NCBI GenBank assembly: GCA_016184365.1
Contig: JACPCW010000072.1
Coordinates: 17,341 to 81,340 of the forward strand
Direction of reading: 5' to 3'
Length of the DNA stretch: 64,000 bases
From: Candidatus Rokuibacteriota bacterium
GTDB lineage: Bacteria; Methylomirabilota; Methylomirabilia; Rokubacteriales; CSP1-6
A program made the position numbers and the translations under genes. The notes beneath the pieces were generated by a model that was not told the DNA's origin, ran no database searches, and was given only the letters and a program-made list of their open reading frames with translations. Below, piece after piece: positions 1-8,926 of the stretch; position 1 is the first letter of the stretch; the number at the start of each line of letters is the position of its first letter.

Positions 1-55
1 CGAGCGATGGAAGCAACCGAGCGGCCGAGCGGGCGACCGAGCGGCGACGCGAGGC

Positions 56-433
56 TCAGGCAGCGACGTCGTCGCGAGGCCGCGCGCCGACGATCTGGTC
101 CCGCAGCTGCTCCCAGTCGAACGGCTTCCGAAGCACGACGTCGGCGCCGGCGGCGGTGGCGCGCGTGACCTGGCGCTCGTCCGATCCCGAGATGACGACG
201 ACGCGCGGCCGCGGCGTCGCGCTGGCCACGATCTCGCGGATGAGGATCTCGCCGGGAATGTCGGGCAGCCGCAGGTCGGTCAGGAGGACGTCGAACGTCT
301 CCCGCGAGGCCGCGTCGATGGCCTCACGGCCGGTGGGCACGGCCACGACCTCGATACCTTCCACCCCGATGAACAGCGTGAGCAGCTTGCGGACGTCATC
401 GGCGTCTTCGACGAGGAGGACGCGAAGTGCCAT
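56..433 (-). CDS. Response regulator receiver-domain protein
   Basis: MALRVLLVEDADDVRKLL...DVLLTDLRLPDIPG...VVISG...KPF receiver signature. Confidence 0.85.
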   Translation of the reverse strand: MALRVLLVEDADDVRKLLTLFIGVEGIEVVAVPTGREAIDAASRETFDVLLTDLRLPDIPGEILIREIVASATPRPRVVVISGSDERQVTRATAAGADVVLRKPFDWEQLRDQIVGARPRDDVAA

Positions 434-475
434 GGATAGCCCACGTGGCAATCGCCGTGCCATGATGCAGGCCTC

Positions 476-2629
476 ATGACGGCCAGCCCTTCGATCGCCG
501 ACGGCACGTTCCCCAGCACCTGCTGGGAATGCGGCACGATCTGCGGCTCGCTCGTGACCGTGAAAGACGGCCAGGTGGCCAAGGTCGGTCCGAACCCCGA
601 CCATCCCGCGACGCGCGGCGCGTTCTGCGTGAAAGGCATTCTCGGCGCGCCCGGCTGGACGACGCATCCGTCGCGCCTGACCCAGCCGCTCCGGCGTGTC
701 GGCACGCGCGGCGAGGGGCGGTGGGAGCCGCTCGGCTGGGACGACGCGCTCGACGTGATGGCGGACGGTCTCGCCTCGGTGCGCGAGCGCTTCGGGCCGC
801 TCGCGATCGCCGGCGCGGTCAGCGGCGCGTTCTTCAGCCGCGGTCTCACCGTGGCGCTCCTCATGCGGTCGCTCGGCTCGCCGAACTGGCTGATCAACCA
901 GGACCTGTGCGGCGGGTGCCGCGCGCTGAGCGACCGGCTGACGGGGCTCGCGATCGATCGCGGGGAAGACATCGACGCGACCCGCTGCGCGCTCGTCGTC
1001 GGGCGCAACCCGTCCGCGGCCGACCCCGCGCAGTGGCAGGCGCTCAGGCGCGCCCGAGCGAAGGGCGCGCGCATCATCGCGATCGATCCCAAGCGCATTC
1101 CGGTCGCGGACATCGCCGATCTGTGGCTGCGCGTGCGGCCGGGCACCGACGCGGCGCTCGCGCTGGCGATGATCCACGTCCTCGTGACCGAGGGCCGGCA
1201 CGACCGCGAGTTCGTCGCGCGATGGACGCACGGCTTCGACGCGCTCGCGGCGCGCGCGGCGCAGTATCCGCCGGAGGTGGCCGCGCGCCTGACGGGTGTC
1301 GCGGCCGACGACATCGTCCGCGCGGCGCGGATGTACGCCGACGGGCCGTCGACGTTCGTGTCCGGCCACGGCATCGACGCGTTCAGCGCCGGTGTGCAGA
1401 CGTTCCGCGCGTATCACGGCCTCGTCGCGATCAGCGGCAACCTCGACCGCGAAGGCGGCAACCGGCGTGTGAAGCGCCCGGCGGGCTATCGCACGTATCT
1501 CGACCTGCTCCATCACCCGGATTTCCGGCTGCCGCGCGAGGTGGAAGAGCGCACGATCGGCGCCGACCGGTTCCCGCTGTGGGCGGGGCCGCGCGGCTGG
1601 CAGATGGCCTGTCACAACCCGTCGGTGATCGACGCGATCCTGACCGGGGAGCCGTATCCGATCCGCGCGATGTACGTGAGCGGCGTGAACGTCGTCGTGA
1701 CGTACCCGAACGCGCGCAAGACGGCGCGCGCGCTCGCGTCGCTCGATTTCCTCGCCGTCGCGTCGCAGACCATGACGCCGACGGCCGAGCTCGCCGATCT
1801 GGTGCTGCCGAAGACGACGACGCTCGAAGAGGAAGAGGTGTCGCTGAACCCGGCCGGTCCGTGCGTCACCTATACCCGGGCCGCGGTGCCGCCGCGCGGC
1901 CAGGCGCGCTGCGATCTCGACATCGCCGTCGGGCTGCTCGACCGGCTCGAGGCCCGCGGCGCGATCGCGAAGAACTTCTTCCGGTGGCGGACCCAGCGCG
2001 AGTTCTGCGACTTCCTCCTGGCGGACACGACGATCTCGCTCGACGACCTCCGCACCCGCGGCTTCGCGACGTATCCCTACCGGCTCGGCAATTTCGACGA
2101 GCAGGGCTTCAACACGCCGACCGGCAAGATCGAGCTCTTCTCGACGACGCTCGACGGTCTCGGCCTCGATCCGCTGCCCGATTTCGTGACGCCGGCGGCC
2201 GAGCGCGAGGGACACGATGCGGGCGCGTACCCCCTCGTCCTCCTGACCGGCGATCGCGAGAAGGCGTACCACCATTCGCGCTTCCGCGAGCAGGCATGGG
2301 CCCGACGCATGTCGCCGGATCCCGAGCTGCGCGTGCATCCGGAGACGGCCGCGGCCCACGGCATCGCGCGCGGCGACTGGGTGTGGGTCGAGACCTCCGG
2401 GGGCCCGGGTCGCTGCCGGCTTCGCGTCGAGCTCACCGAGGCGACGCCGCCGGGCGTCGTCTCGACGGGCATGGGCTGGTGGTTTCCCGACGCGCCCGTT
2501 CCGGACCACGGCGCCTTCGACGTCAACGTGAACGCCGCGATGTCGTACGACGGTCCGTGGGATCCCGTGTCGGGCTCGGCCGACACGCGCGGCCTGCGCT
2601 GCCGCCTCGTCCCGGTCCCCGCCGCGTAA
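476..2629 (+). CDS. Molybdopterin-dependent oxidoreductase (4Fe-4S, formate dehydrogenase/nitrate reductase-like)
   Basis: 717 aa; N-terminal CWECGTICGS Fe-S motif, molybdopterin oxidoreductase and dinucleotide-binding domain sequence. Confidence 0.9.
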   Translation: MTASPSIADGTFPSTCWECGTICGSLVTVKDGQVAKVGPNPDHPATRGAFCVKGILGAPGWTTHPSRLTQPLRRVGTRGEGRWEPLGWDDALDVMADGLASVRERFGPLAIAGAVSGAFFSRGLTVALLMRSLGSPNWLINQDLCGGCRALSDRLTGLAIDRGEDIDATRCALVVGRNPSAADPAQWQALRRARAKGARIIAIDPKRIPVADIADLWLRVRPGTDAALALAMIHVLVTEGRHDREFVARWTHGFDALAARAAQYPPEVAARLTGVAADDIVRAARMYADGPSTFVSGHGIDAFSAGVQTFRAYHGLVAISGNLDREGGNRRVKRPAGYRTYLDLLHHPDFRLPREVEERTIGADRFPLWAGPRGWQMACHNPSVIDAILTGEPYPIRAMYVSGVNVVVTYPNARKTARALASLDFLAVASQTMTPTAELADLVLPKTTTLEEEEVSLNPAGPCVTYTRAAVPPRGQARCDLDIAVGLLDRLEARGAIAKNFFRWRTQREFCDFLLADTTISLDDLRTRGFATYPYRLGNFDEQGFNTPTGKIELFSTTLDGLGLDPLPDFVTPAAEREGHDAGAYPLVLLTGDREKAYHHSRFREQAWARRMSPDPELRVHPETAAAHGIARGDWVWVETSGGPGRCRLRVELTEATPPGVVSTGMGWWFPDAPVPDHGAFDVNVNAAMSYDGPWDPVSGSADTRGLRCRLVPVPAA

Positions 2630-2711
2630 GTTCGCGTCGCGACGACTCTTTCGCGCGGCGGGCGCATCGCTGGCACCGCCTTCGCACCTTCCGGGCGGGC
2701 GGAGGGGCCGG

Positions 2712-3197
2712 ATGAAAGCGACGACGGTGCTCAGGCAGGACCACGCGCAGGTGCGGCGCCTCTTCGCACAGCTCGGCCGCACGAAGCCGACGAACATCGC
2801 CCGGCGCCAAGCGCTCGTCGACGAGCTCGTGACGGCGATCGAGATCCACGCCAAGACGGAAGAGGAGCTCTTCTATCCGGTCATCGCGCCGCTCGCGCCG
2901 CGCGCCGTGCAGGACGGGGAAGACGAACATGGCGAGATCGGGACCCTCATCGCCGACGTCGAGCGCTGCGCCGCCGACTCACCGGCGCTCGACCGGGCGC
3001 TCGCGCATCTCCGCACCCGGATCGAGCACCACGTCGCCGAGGAAGAACGCGCTCTCTTCGCCGCCGCGGCGCGGCTCGGCCACGAGCATCTGACGTGGCT
3101 CGGCGGCGAGATGACGGCGCGCAAGAGCCAGCTTCTGCAGAGTCCAATGCAGAAAGCGCTGCGCGGGATGAAGAAGCTCGCGCGGAAGGTCGCCTAA
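2712..3197 (+). CDS. Hemerythrin HHE domain protein
   Basis: LRQDHAQV...IHAKTEEELFYP...DEHGEI...HHVAEEERALF. Confidence 0.85.
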   Translation: MKATTVLRQDHAQVRRLFAQLGRTKPTNIARRQALVDELVTAIEIHAKTEEELFYPVIAPLAPRAVQDGEDEHGEIGTLIADVERCAADSPALDRALAHLRTRIEHHVAEEERALFAAAARLGHEHLTWLGGEMTARKSQLLQSPMQKALRGMKKLARKVA

Positions 3198-3460
3198 GCG
3201 GCGCGGCGTCGGGCTTGCGCGACGACGCCCCGCACGTCGTCGGGCGTCATCCACGTGTGCGACGTCCACTCGGCGGTCTCGCCGCAGAAGCAGGCGACGA
3301 CGACGCGATAGGCCAGCGTGGCCGCGACGTGCGCCGTGTCACAGAAGAGCCCGCCGCAGCCGCGGTGGCCGTCGAGAAACGAGCGCACGCCGCGCAGCAC
3401 GCCCTCGCGCGTCTGTCCGGATCGTCGTCGGTCGCCCGCCGGTCGTGGTGTCATGGGCAT
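3194..3460 (-). CDS. Hypothetical protein
   Basis: Open frame with plausible composition, tail-to-tail with the hemerythrin gene. Confidence 0.4.
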   Translation of the reverse strand: MPMTPRPAGDRRRSGQTREGVLRGVRSFLDGHRGCGGLFCDTAHVAATLAYRVVVACFCGETAEWTSHTWMTPDDVRGVVAQARRRAA

Positions 3461-3551
3461 GCCGTCTTTGCAGGCGGCATTCCGGTGACTCGACACGCGT
3501 CGCGGGCCGGAACGGTCGATGGGGCGCGGGGTTATCGGTCGTCGGCCGCGG

Positions 3552-3791
3552 CTATCGCGCGAGCGGGACGCTGTGGGGCAGGAGCACGGTGCGGGTGACG
3601 GGCCGGATGCGACGGCAGCCCGAACACCTCCAGACGTCCTTCAGAAAGTCCGGCGACGCGGAGAGCTCGCCCGTCGTGCGCGTCACGTCAGCCGGCGCGG
3701 CGCGGAGCGCGCGCGCGAGGCAGTCGTCGCAGAGCGCCTCGCCGCGCGCGTCGAGCAGCAGGGCGACGAGGGCGGGCTTGAACCGCAGCAT
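3552..3791 (-). CDS. Small CxxC...CxxC putative zinc protein (paralogue family)
   Basis: MLRFKPALVALLLDARGEALCDDCLARAL...WRCSGCRRIRPV; resembles 13978, 23239 and 31593 loci. Confidence 0.6.
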   Translation of the reverse strand: MLRFKPALVALLLDARGEALCDDCLARALRAAPADVTRTTGELSASPDFLKDVWRCSGCRRIRPVTRTVLLPHSVPLAR

Positions 3792-3978
3792 GTGGCGTTC
3801 GTCCTGTGCAGCGGGCGTGCCTGACCGGGTGCACGGGATATCAAGCCGTTGCGCTCGCGGCAGGGTACTCGTTGCCAGACATCGGCCAACCGTTTCGCGC
3901 CTCACCGGCATCTCGCGTGCTTCGACGAGACCTTCCCTCAGGCGCTCGCGTTGGGCGGCCGAGAGGAGTCGAAGCACC

Positions 3979-4755
3979 GTGCAACCCCCTGCATCCCGTC
4001 ACGCCGCCCTCGCCACCGTGCTCTCCGTCACCGAAGCGGCCCGGGCGCTGGCCGACGCGCGCGAGGTCGCTCGTCGCGGCGCGCGCGCCGTCGCGCACCT
4101 CCTCGGCGCCGACACCGCCGTGTACTTCGCCCTCGATGAAACGCGGCAGCAGGCGACCGCCGTCGCCGGCTACCGCGTGCCCGCGGAGCTCCAGCAGCCC
4201 GCGTACCGCATTGCCACGGCCGACGTGCCGCCGGTCCTCCGGGACGCGGGCCGCCGCAGCGAGCCGGTGATCGCGGCCGCCGTTGCCGACGATCCGGGCT
4301 TCGAGTCCGGCGCGCTGCGTTCGCTGCCGCGCGCGCCGCGGTCGATGGTCTGCGCGCCGGCCGTCCACGGCGGCGTCGTGCGCGGCGCGCTCGTGCTGTT
4401 CTGGTGGGAGCGCGCGTACGAGCCCGGCGCGGACGACGTCCGCGTCGCGACGACGGTCGCGACGTGGATCGCGCTCGCGCTGGACGCCACGGCGGTCGCG
4501 GTCGTCGCGCCGAACCGGACGCTCTTCATCATTGCGCGGCACAACGAGCATCTCTACCGCTCGCTGCGGCGGACGTTCGAGGACGACCAGACCGTGACGG
4601 TCATCCTCGATCGACGGGCCGCGGAACGCCGGGCGGGCGCGAGCGCCACGGAGCTCGAGCGGCGCGGTCGCGAGCGCCGGCTGACGCCGGACGTCGAGAC
4701 GCAGCTGCGCCGGCGGGGCTGGGCCGTCGTGACGGTCAAGCCGTTCCGGCGATAG
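3979..4755 (+). CDS. GAF domain protein
   Basis: GTG start; GAF-like LGADTAVYFALDE...ALVLFWWERAYEPGADDVRVATTVATWIALAL. Confidence 0.6.
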   Translation: MQPPASRHAALATVLSVTEAARALADAREVARRGARAVAHLLGADTAVYFALDETRQQATAVAGYRVPAELQQPAYRIATADVPPVLRDAGRRSEPVIAAAVADDPGFESGALRSLPRAPRSMVCAPAVHGGVVRGALVLFWWERAYEPGADDVRVATTVATWIALALDATAVAVVAPNRTLFIIARHNEHLYRSLRRTFEDDQTVTVILDRRAAERRAGASATELERRGRERRLTPDVETQLRRRGWAVVTVKPFRR

Positions 4756-4794
4756 CGTGGCGGGCGCGGTAGGATGGCGCCGGGAGGCCGCGCC

Positions 4795-5394
4795 ATGCCC
4801 GTCCCGATCGACCCCGCGCGCGACGCGCTCGTCATCGTCGACGTTCAGAACGACTTTTGCCCCGGCGGCGCGCTCGCGGTCAACGCCGGCGACGAGGTCG
4901 TGCCGGTGATGAACCGCTATGCCGAGCGGTTCGCGCGCGCGGGCGCGCCGGTGTTCGCGTCGCGCGACTGGCATCCCCGGCAGACGAAGCATTTCAAGGA
5001 GTGGGGCGGCGTCTGGCCGCCGCACTGCGTGCAGGGGACGCGCGGCGCCGAGTTCCATCCCGCGCTCTCGCTGCCGCCGCGGACCGAGATCGTCTCGAAG
5101 GGCATGGATCCCGATGCGGACGCGTACTCGGCGTTCCAGGCGGAGACTTCGGATGGCACGCCCTTCGCCAACGCGCTCGCGTCGCGCGGGGTCCGGCGCC
5201 TGTTCATCGGCGGGCTCGCGACCGACTACTGCGTGAAGGCCACCGTGCTCGACGCGCGGAAGCACGGCTTCGAGGCGTTCGTGCTCGACGATGCCTCGCG
5301 CGCGGTCGAGGTGGCCGCGGGTGACGGCGCGCGCGCGGTCGACGAGATGACGACGGCTGGCGCGCGCCTGCTGCGGAGGACCGAGCTCGCGTGA
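4795..5394 (+). CDS. pncA: Nicotinamidase/isochorismatase-family hydrolase
   Basis: ALVIVDVQNDFCPGGALAV...SRDWHP...HCVQGT...GLATDYCVKATVLDA. Confidence 0.88.
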   Translation: MPVPIDPARDALVIVDVQNDFCPGGALAVNAGDEVVPVMNRYAERFARAGAPVFASRDWHPRQTKHFKEWGGVWPPHCVQGTRGAEFHPALSLPPRTEIVSKGMDPDADAYSAFQAETSDGTPFANALASRGVRRLFIGGLATDYCVKATVLDARKHGFEAFVLDDASRAVEVAAGDGARAVDEMTTAGARLLRRTELA

Positions 5395-6596
5395 TCCACG
5401 CCGGCTCCGGTCTCGCCGTGTCGGCCACGCCGGACGACGCGGCGCTCGAAGCGTCGCTGGCCGCGATCCAGGCGTCGGGCACGGATCGCGCGGACCTCGC
5501 GCTCGTGTTCGCGAGCGGCGCGGAAGCCGGCGATCGCGCGCACGCCGTGCTCCATGCCGTACGCCGCGCCACCGGCGCGCGCGCCGTCGTGGGCTGCACC
5601 GGTGTCGGCGTGCTCACCGAGCGGCGCGAGGTCGAGGGCGACACGGCGGCCGCGGTCCTCACGGTCGCACGCGACGGCCTCGTCGTGACGCCGTTCCTGC
5701 TGCCCGATCTCGAAACCATCGGTGCCGACGCCGGGTCGCGCCTCGCCGTCGCGACCGCCGAGACGGTGCTCGAGAGCGGGTCGGTGATCCTGCTGCCGGA
5801 CGCGCGCGGCCTCGATCCGTGGGCGCTGCTCACGCGCTTCGACGCGGCGATGGGGTACGTGCCGATCGTCGGCGCCGTCGCCGCCGGCCCGGCGCTCGTC
5901 GAGTTCTGCAACACGGACGTCACGCAGGGCGGGGTCGCCGGCCTCGCGCTCTCCGGCGAGGAGCCCGTGATCGGCGTCGCGCAGGGTTGCATGCCGATCG
6001 GCGAGCCGTACGTGATCACGGCCGCCGAGGGCACCGTGATCCACTCGATCGGCAGCCGCCGCGCGCTGGTCGTGCTGAAGGAGGCGATCGAGACCCTGCC
6101 GAATCCGAACGAGCGGATCCAGCGCGCGGGGCTCTTCGCCGGCCTCGCCATCGATCCGGCGAAGTCGCCGCTCGAGCGCGGCGACTTCCTCGTGCGCCAT
6201 CTCGTGGCGATCGACCAGTCGAGCGGCGCGATCGCCGTGGGCGACCAGGTGCGCGTCGGTCAGACGATCCAGTTCCAGATCCGCGACGCCGAGGCCGCGC
6301 GCGACGATCTGGCCGCGATGCTGGCGGGTGTCGTGCGCCGGCTCGATGGACGCCGGCCCGCGTTCGGCTGCTACTTCAACTGCGCCGGCCGCGGCGAGGG
6401 GCTCTACGGCAAGCCGGACCACGACGTCACGATGATCCGCGAACGGCTCGGCCCGGTCCCGCTCGCCGGCTTCTTCGGCAACGGCGAGTTCGCGCCGATC
6501 GCGCGCCGGAACCTCTTCCACACGTACACGGGCGTACTCGTGATCTTTCCAGATGGGGGCCCCGACATGGCCCCCATGCCCCCCGACGCTCGGTAG
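5391..6596 (+). CDS. FIST domain signal-transduction protein
   Basis: FIST N and C domain pattern (VVGCTGVGVL; FGCYFNCAGRGEGLYGKPDHDVTMIRERLGPVPLAGFFGNGEFAPI); C-terminus GGPDMAPMPPDAR is repeat-derived. Confidence 0.85.
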   Translation: MIHAGSGLAVSATPDDAALEASLAAIQASGTDRADLALVFASGAEAGDRAHAVLHAVRRATGARAVVGCTGVGVLTERREVEGDTAAAVLTVARDGLVVTPFLLPDLETIGADAGSRLAVATAETVLESGSVILLPDARGLDPWALLTRFDAAMGYVPIVGAVAAGPALVEFCNTDVTQGGVAGLALSGEEPVIGVAQGCMPIGEPYVITAAEGTVIHSIGSRRALVVLKEAIETLPNPNERIQRAGLFAGLAIDPAKSPLERGDFLVRHLVAIDQSSGAIAVGDQVRVGQTIQFQIRDAEAARDDLAAMLAGVVRRLDGRRPAFGCYFNCAGRGEGLYGKPDHDVTMIRERLGPVPLAGFFGNGEFAPIARRNLFHTYTGVLVIFPDGGPDMAPMPPDAR

Positions 6597-6624
6597 CGCC
6601 CCGGGGAACCCGGGGCGCTCCTCG
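6553..6624 (+). repeat. Dispersed double-hairpin repeat, copy 1
   Basis: gggggccccgacatggcccccatgccccccgacgctcggtagcgccccggggaacccggggcgctcc. Confidence 0.85.
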
Positions 6625-7518
6625 GTGAAGCTTCCGCACGTCGCGCTCGCCGTGCTCGTCGCCGGCATGTGGGGCCTCGCGTTCGTCGCGACGCGCATGG
6701 CGCTCGACGACTTCTCGCCGCCGCAGCTCGCCGCGGCGCGGTTTCTCGTCGCGTGCGCGCCCGCGCTGCTGCTGCCGCGGCCCCGCATTCCGTGGGCGCT
6801 GCTCATCGCCACCGGCCTGACGCTGTTCGCCGCGCAGTTCCTGCTGCAGTTCTTCGGGATCGCGCTCGGCATGCCGCCGGGCCTCGCGTCGGTCGTCATG
6901 CACACGCAGGCGTTCTACACGATCGCCTTCGCCGCGCTCGTGCTGCGCGAGTGGCCGACCGGTCGCCAGCTCGCGGGCGCCGTCGTGGCCGCCGGCGGCG
7001 TGGTCGCGATCGGACTGACGGTGGGTCAGGACCTCACGGTGATCGGTCTCGTGCTCACGAGCCTGTCGGCGATGAGCTGGGGGGTCGGCAACATTCTCCT
7101 GAAGCGGCTGCCGCCGGTGCCGATCCTCAATCTCGTCGTGTGGCTGAGCCTCGTTCCGCCGCTGCCGGCGCTGGCGGTGGCGCTCGCCCTGGACGGCCCG
7201 CTGGCGATCGGCGACGCGATCGCGGGGGCGAGCTGGCGCGGCGTCGCGTCCGTGCTCTATCTCGGCGTCATCGGCAACATCGTCGCGTACGCGATCTGGG
7301 GCGCGCTGCTGCGCCAGTATCCCGCCGCCACCGTCACGCCGTTCGCGCTGCTCGTGCCCTTCGTCGCGTCGTATGCGTCGTCGATCGCGTTCGACGAACG
7401 GTTCGGTGCGCTGCGGCTCGGCGGCATGGCGCTCGTGCTGCTCGGGCTCGCGATCATCGTCGTCCCGCTCGGACGGGTCGCGCGCGGCGTGCCGGCCGCA
7501 TCGCGGAGCCCGTCATGA
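6625..7518 (+). CDS. EamA/DMT-family transporter
   Basis: Ten hydrophobic segments; two EamA-like halves; GTG start directly after the repeat. Confidence 0.88.
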   Translation: MKLPHVALAVLVAGMWGLAFVATRMALDDFSPPQLAAARFLVACAPALLLPRPRIPWALLIATGLTLFAAQFLLQFFGIALGMPPGLASVVMHTQAFYTIAFAALVLREWPTGRQLAGAVVAAGGVVAIGLTVGQDLTVIGLVLTSLSAMSWGVGNILLKRLPPVPILNLVVWLSLVPPLPALAVALALDGPLAIGDAIAGASWRGVASVLYLGVIGNIVAYAIWGALLRQYPAATVTPFALLVPFVASYASSIAFDERFGALRLGGMALVLLGLAIIVVPLGRVARGVPAASRSPS

Positions 7519-8123
7519 GAGGGTGCGAGCAGATTCCGTGGCTCTACGACGCGCTCTGCACCGTGTGCGAGGCGACCGGATTCAAGCGGTGGCGGCAATG
7601 GCTCGCCACGGGCGCACGCGGTCGCACCCTCGACCTCGGCTGCGGTACGGGGCGGAACCTGCCGCTCTTTCCCTCCGGCGTGCGCGCCGTCGGCGTCGAT
7701 CCGGAGCGCGCGTCGCTCCGCCGCGCACGCCGGCGCTCGCGCGGCACGCCGCTCGTGCAGGCGCGCGCCGAAGCGCTGCCATTCCGCGACGGCGTCTTCG
7801 ACACCGTCGTCACCGGTCTCGTGTTCTGTTCGGTCTCCGACCCGATGCGCGGGCTCGCGGAGGTCAAGCGCGTCCTCGCGCCGAACGGCACGCTCCGCAT
7901 GCTCGAGCACGTGCGTTCGACGAAGCCGTGGAAGGCGCGGTTCCAGGACTGGATCCAGCCCGCGTGGACGCGAGCGAGCGGCGGCTGCCATCCGAATCGC
8001 GACACCGAGCGGACGGTCACCGCGGCGGGATTCGCGATCGACGAGCGAACGCGCCGCGCGAAGGCGGACATGCGGCGCTTCGAGGCGCGACCGGCGCGAG
8101 GCGGTGAGTACAATCGATCATGA
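7515..8123 (+). CDS. Class I SAM-dependent methyltransferase
   Basis: TLDLGCGTGRNLPLF...GVDPE...LPFRDGVFDTVV. Confidence 0.88.
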   Translation: MRGCEQIPWLYDALCTVCEATGFKRWRQWLATGARGRTLDLGCGTGRNLPLFPSGVRAVGVDPERASLRRARRRSRGTPLVQARAEALPFRDGVFDTVVTGLVFCSVSDPMRGLAEVKRVLAPNGTLRMLEHVRSTKPWKARFQDWIQPAWTRASGGCHPNRDTERTVTAAGFAIDERTRRAKADMRRFEARPARGGEYNRS

Positions 8124-8830
8124 GCACGAAGCCACGCCGCGAGCCGAGTCTTCCCGACCTGTCGAGGTACGGACGGCTCGCCGAGTACCGGGCGAAGCGC
8201 CGCTTCGACGTCACGCCGGAACCGCCGCCGCGTCTCGCGCGCGCCGTGAAAACGGCCGCCACGGCCAGCCCGAAGCTGGAGTTCGTCGTCCAGAAGCACC
8301 GCGCCGGACATCTGCACTACGACTTTCGTCTCGAGCACGAAGGCGTGATGCTCTCGTGGGCCGTACCCAAAGGTCCCGCGCCCGATCCCGCCGTCAAGCG
8401 GCTCGCGATGCAGACCGAGCCGCATCCCATGGACTACAACCAGTTCGAAGGCGTGATTCCCGAGGGCGAATACGGCGGCGGCACCGTCATGATCTGGGAT
8501 CGCGGCACCTGGACGCCGGAATCGAGCGACGTCGGCCGCGCGCTCGCGAAGGGCGACCTCAAATTCCGGCTCGACGGGCGGAAGCTGAAGGGCTCGTGGG
8601 TGCTCGTGCGCACGCACGGCCGGCAGTGGCTGCTCATCAAGCACCGCGATGCGCACGCGTCGAGCGAGGATCTGACGGCGACGAAGCCGCGGTCCGTCGT
8701 CTCGCGCCGCACCCTGGCGGCGATCGCGCGCGCGGCCGGCGCGTCGCCGCGTCAGCTCGAGCAGGCCGCCGCCGCCGATGTGCCGCGGGATGCGGCCGCG
8801 CCTGCGGCGACGCAGCACCGCGCGCGTTAG
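8120..8830 (+). CDS. LigD-type 3'-phosphoesterase domain protein
   Basis: EFVVQKHRAGHLHYDFRLEHEGVMLSWAVPKGP...MDYNQFEGVIPEGEYGGGTVMIWDRGTW. Confidence 0.9.
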   Translation: MSTKPRREPSLPDLSRYGRLAEYRAKRRFDVTPEPPPRLARAVKTAATASPKLEFVVQKHRAGHLHYDFRLEHEGVMLSWAVPKGPAPDPAVKRLAMQTEPHPMDYNQFEGVIPEGEYGGGTVMIWDRGTWTPESSDVGRALAKGDLKFRLDGRKLKGSWVLVRTHGRQWLLIKHRDAHASSEDLTATKPRSVVSRRTLAAIARAAGASPRQLEQAAAADVPRDAAAPAATQHRAR

Positions 8831-8850
8831 TGTCCGCCGAAGCGCGTGGT

Positions 8851-8926
8851 CGAGGAGCGCCACGGCTTCGCCGGGGCGCTTCCGAGCGCGAGAGGATCCG
8901 GGGGGCCATGTCGGGGCCCCCCATCT
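8851..8926 (-). repeat. Dispersed double-hairpin repeat, copy 2
   Basis: gagcgccacggcttcgccggggcgcttccgagc...ggggggccatgtcggggcccccc; supplies the ATG of the downstream ligase. Confidence 0.8.

Noticed and set aside
1-60. Short ccgagcgg tandem-like pattern at window start
   Set aside because: Too short and degenerate, truncated by the window edge.
56-2854. 932-aa minus-strand ORF
   Set aside because: Antisense to the molybdopterin oxidoreductase and hemerythrin genes; Arg-rich low-complexity translation typical of GC-rich shadow frames. Only its C-terminal receiver domain (56-433) is real.
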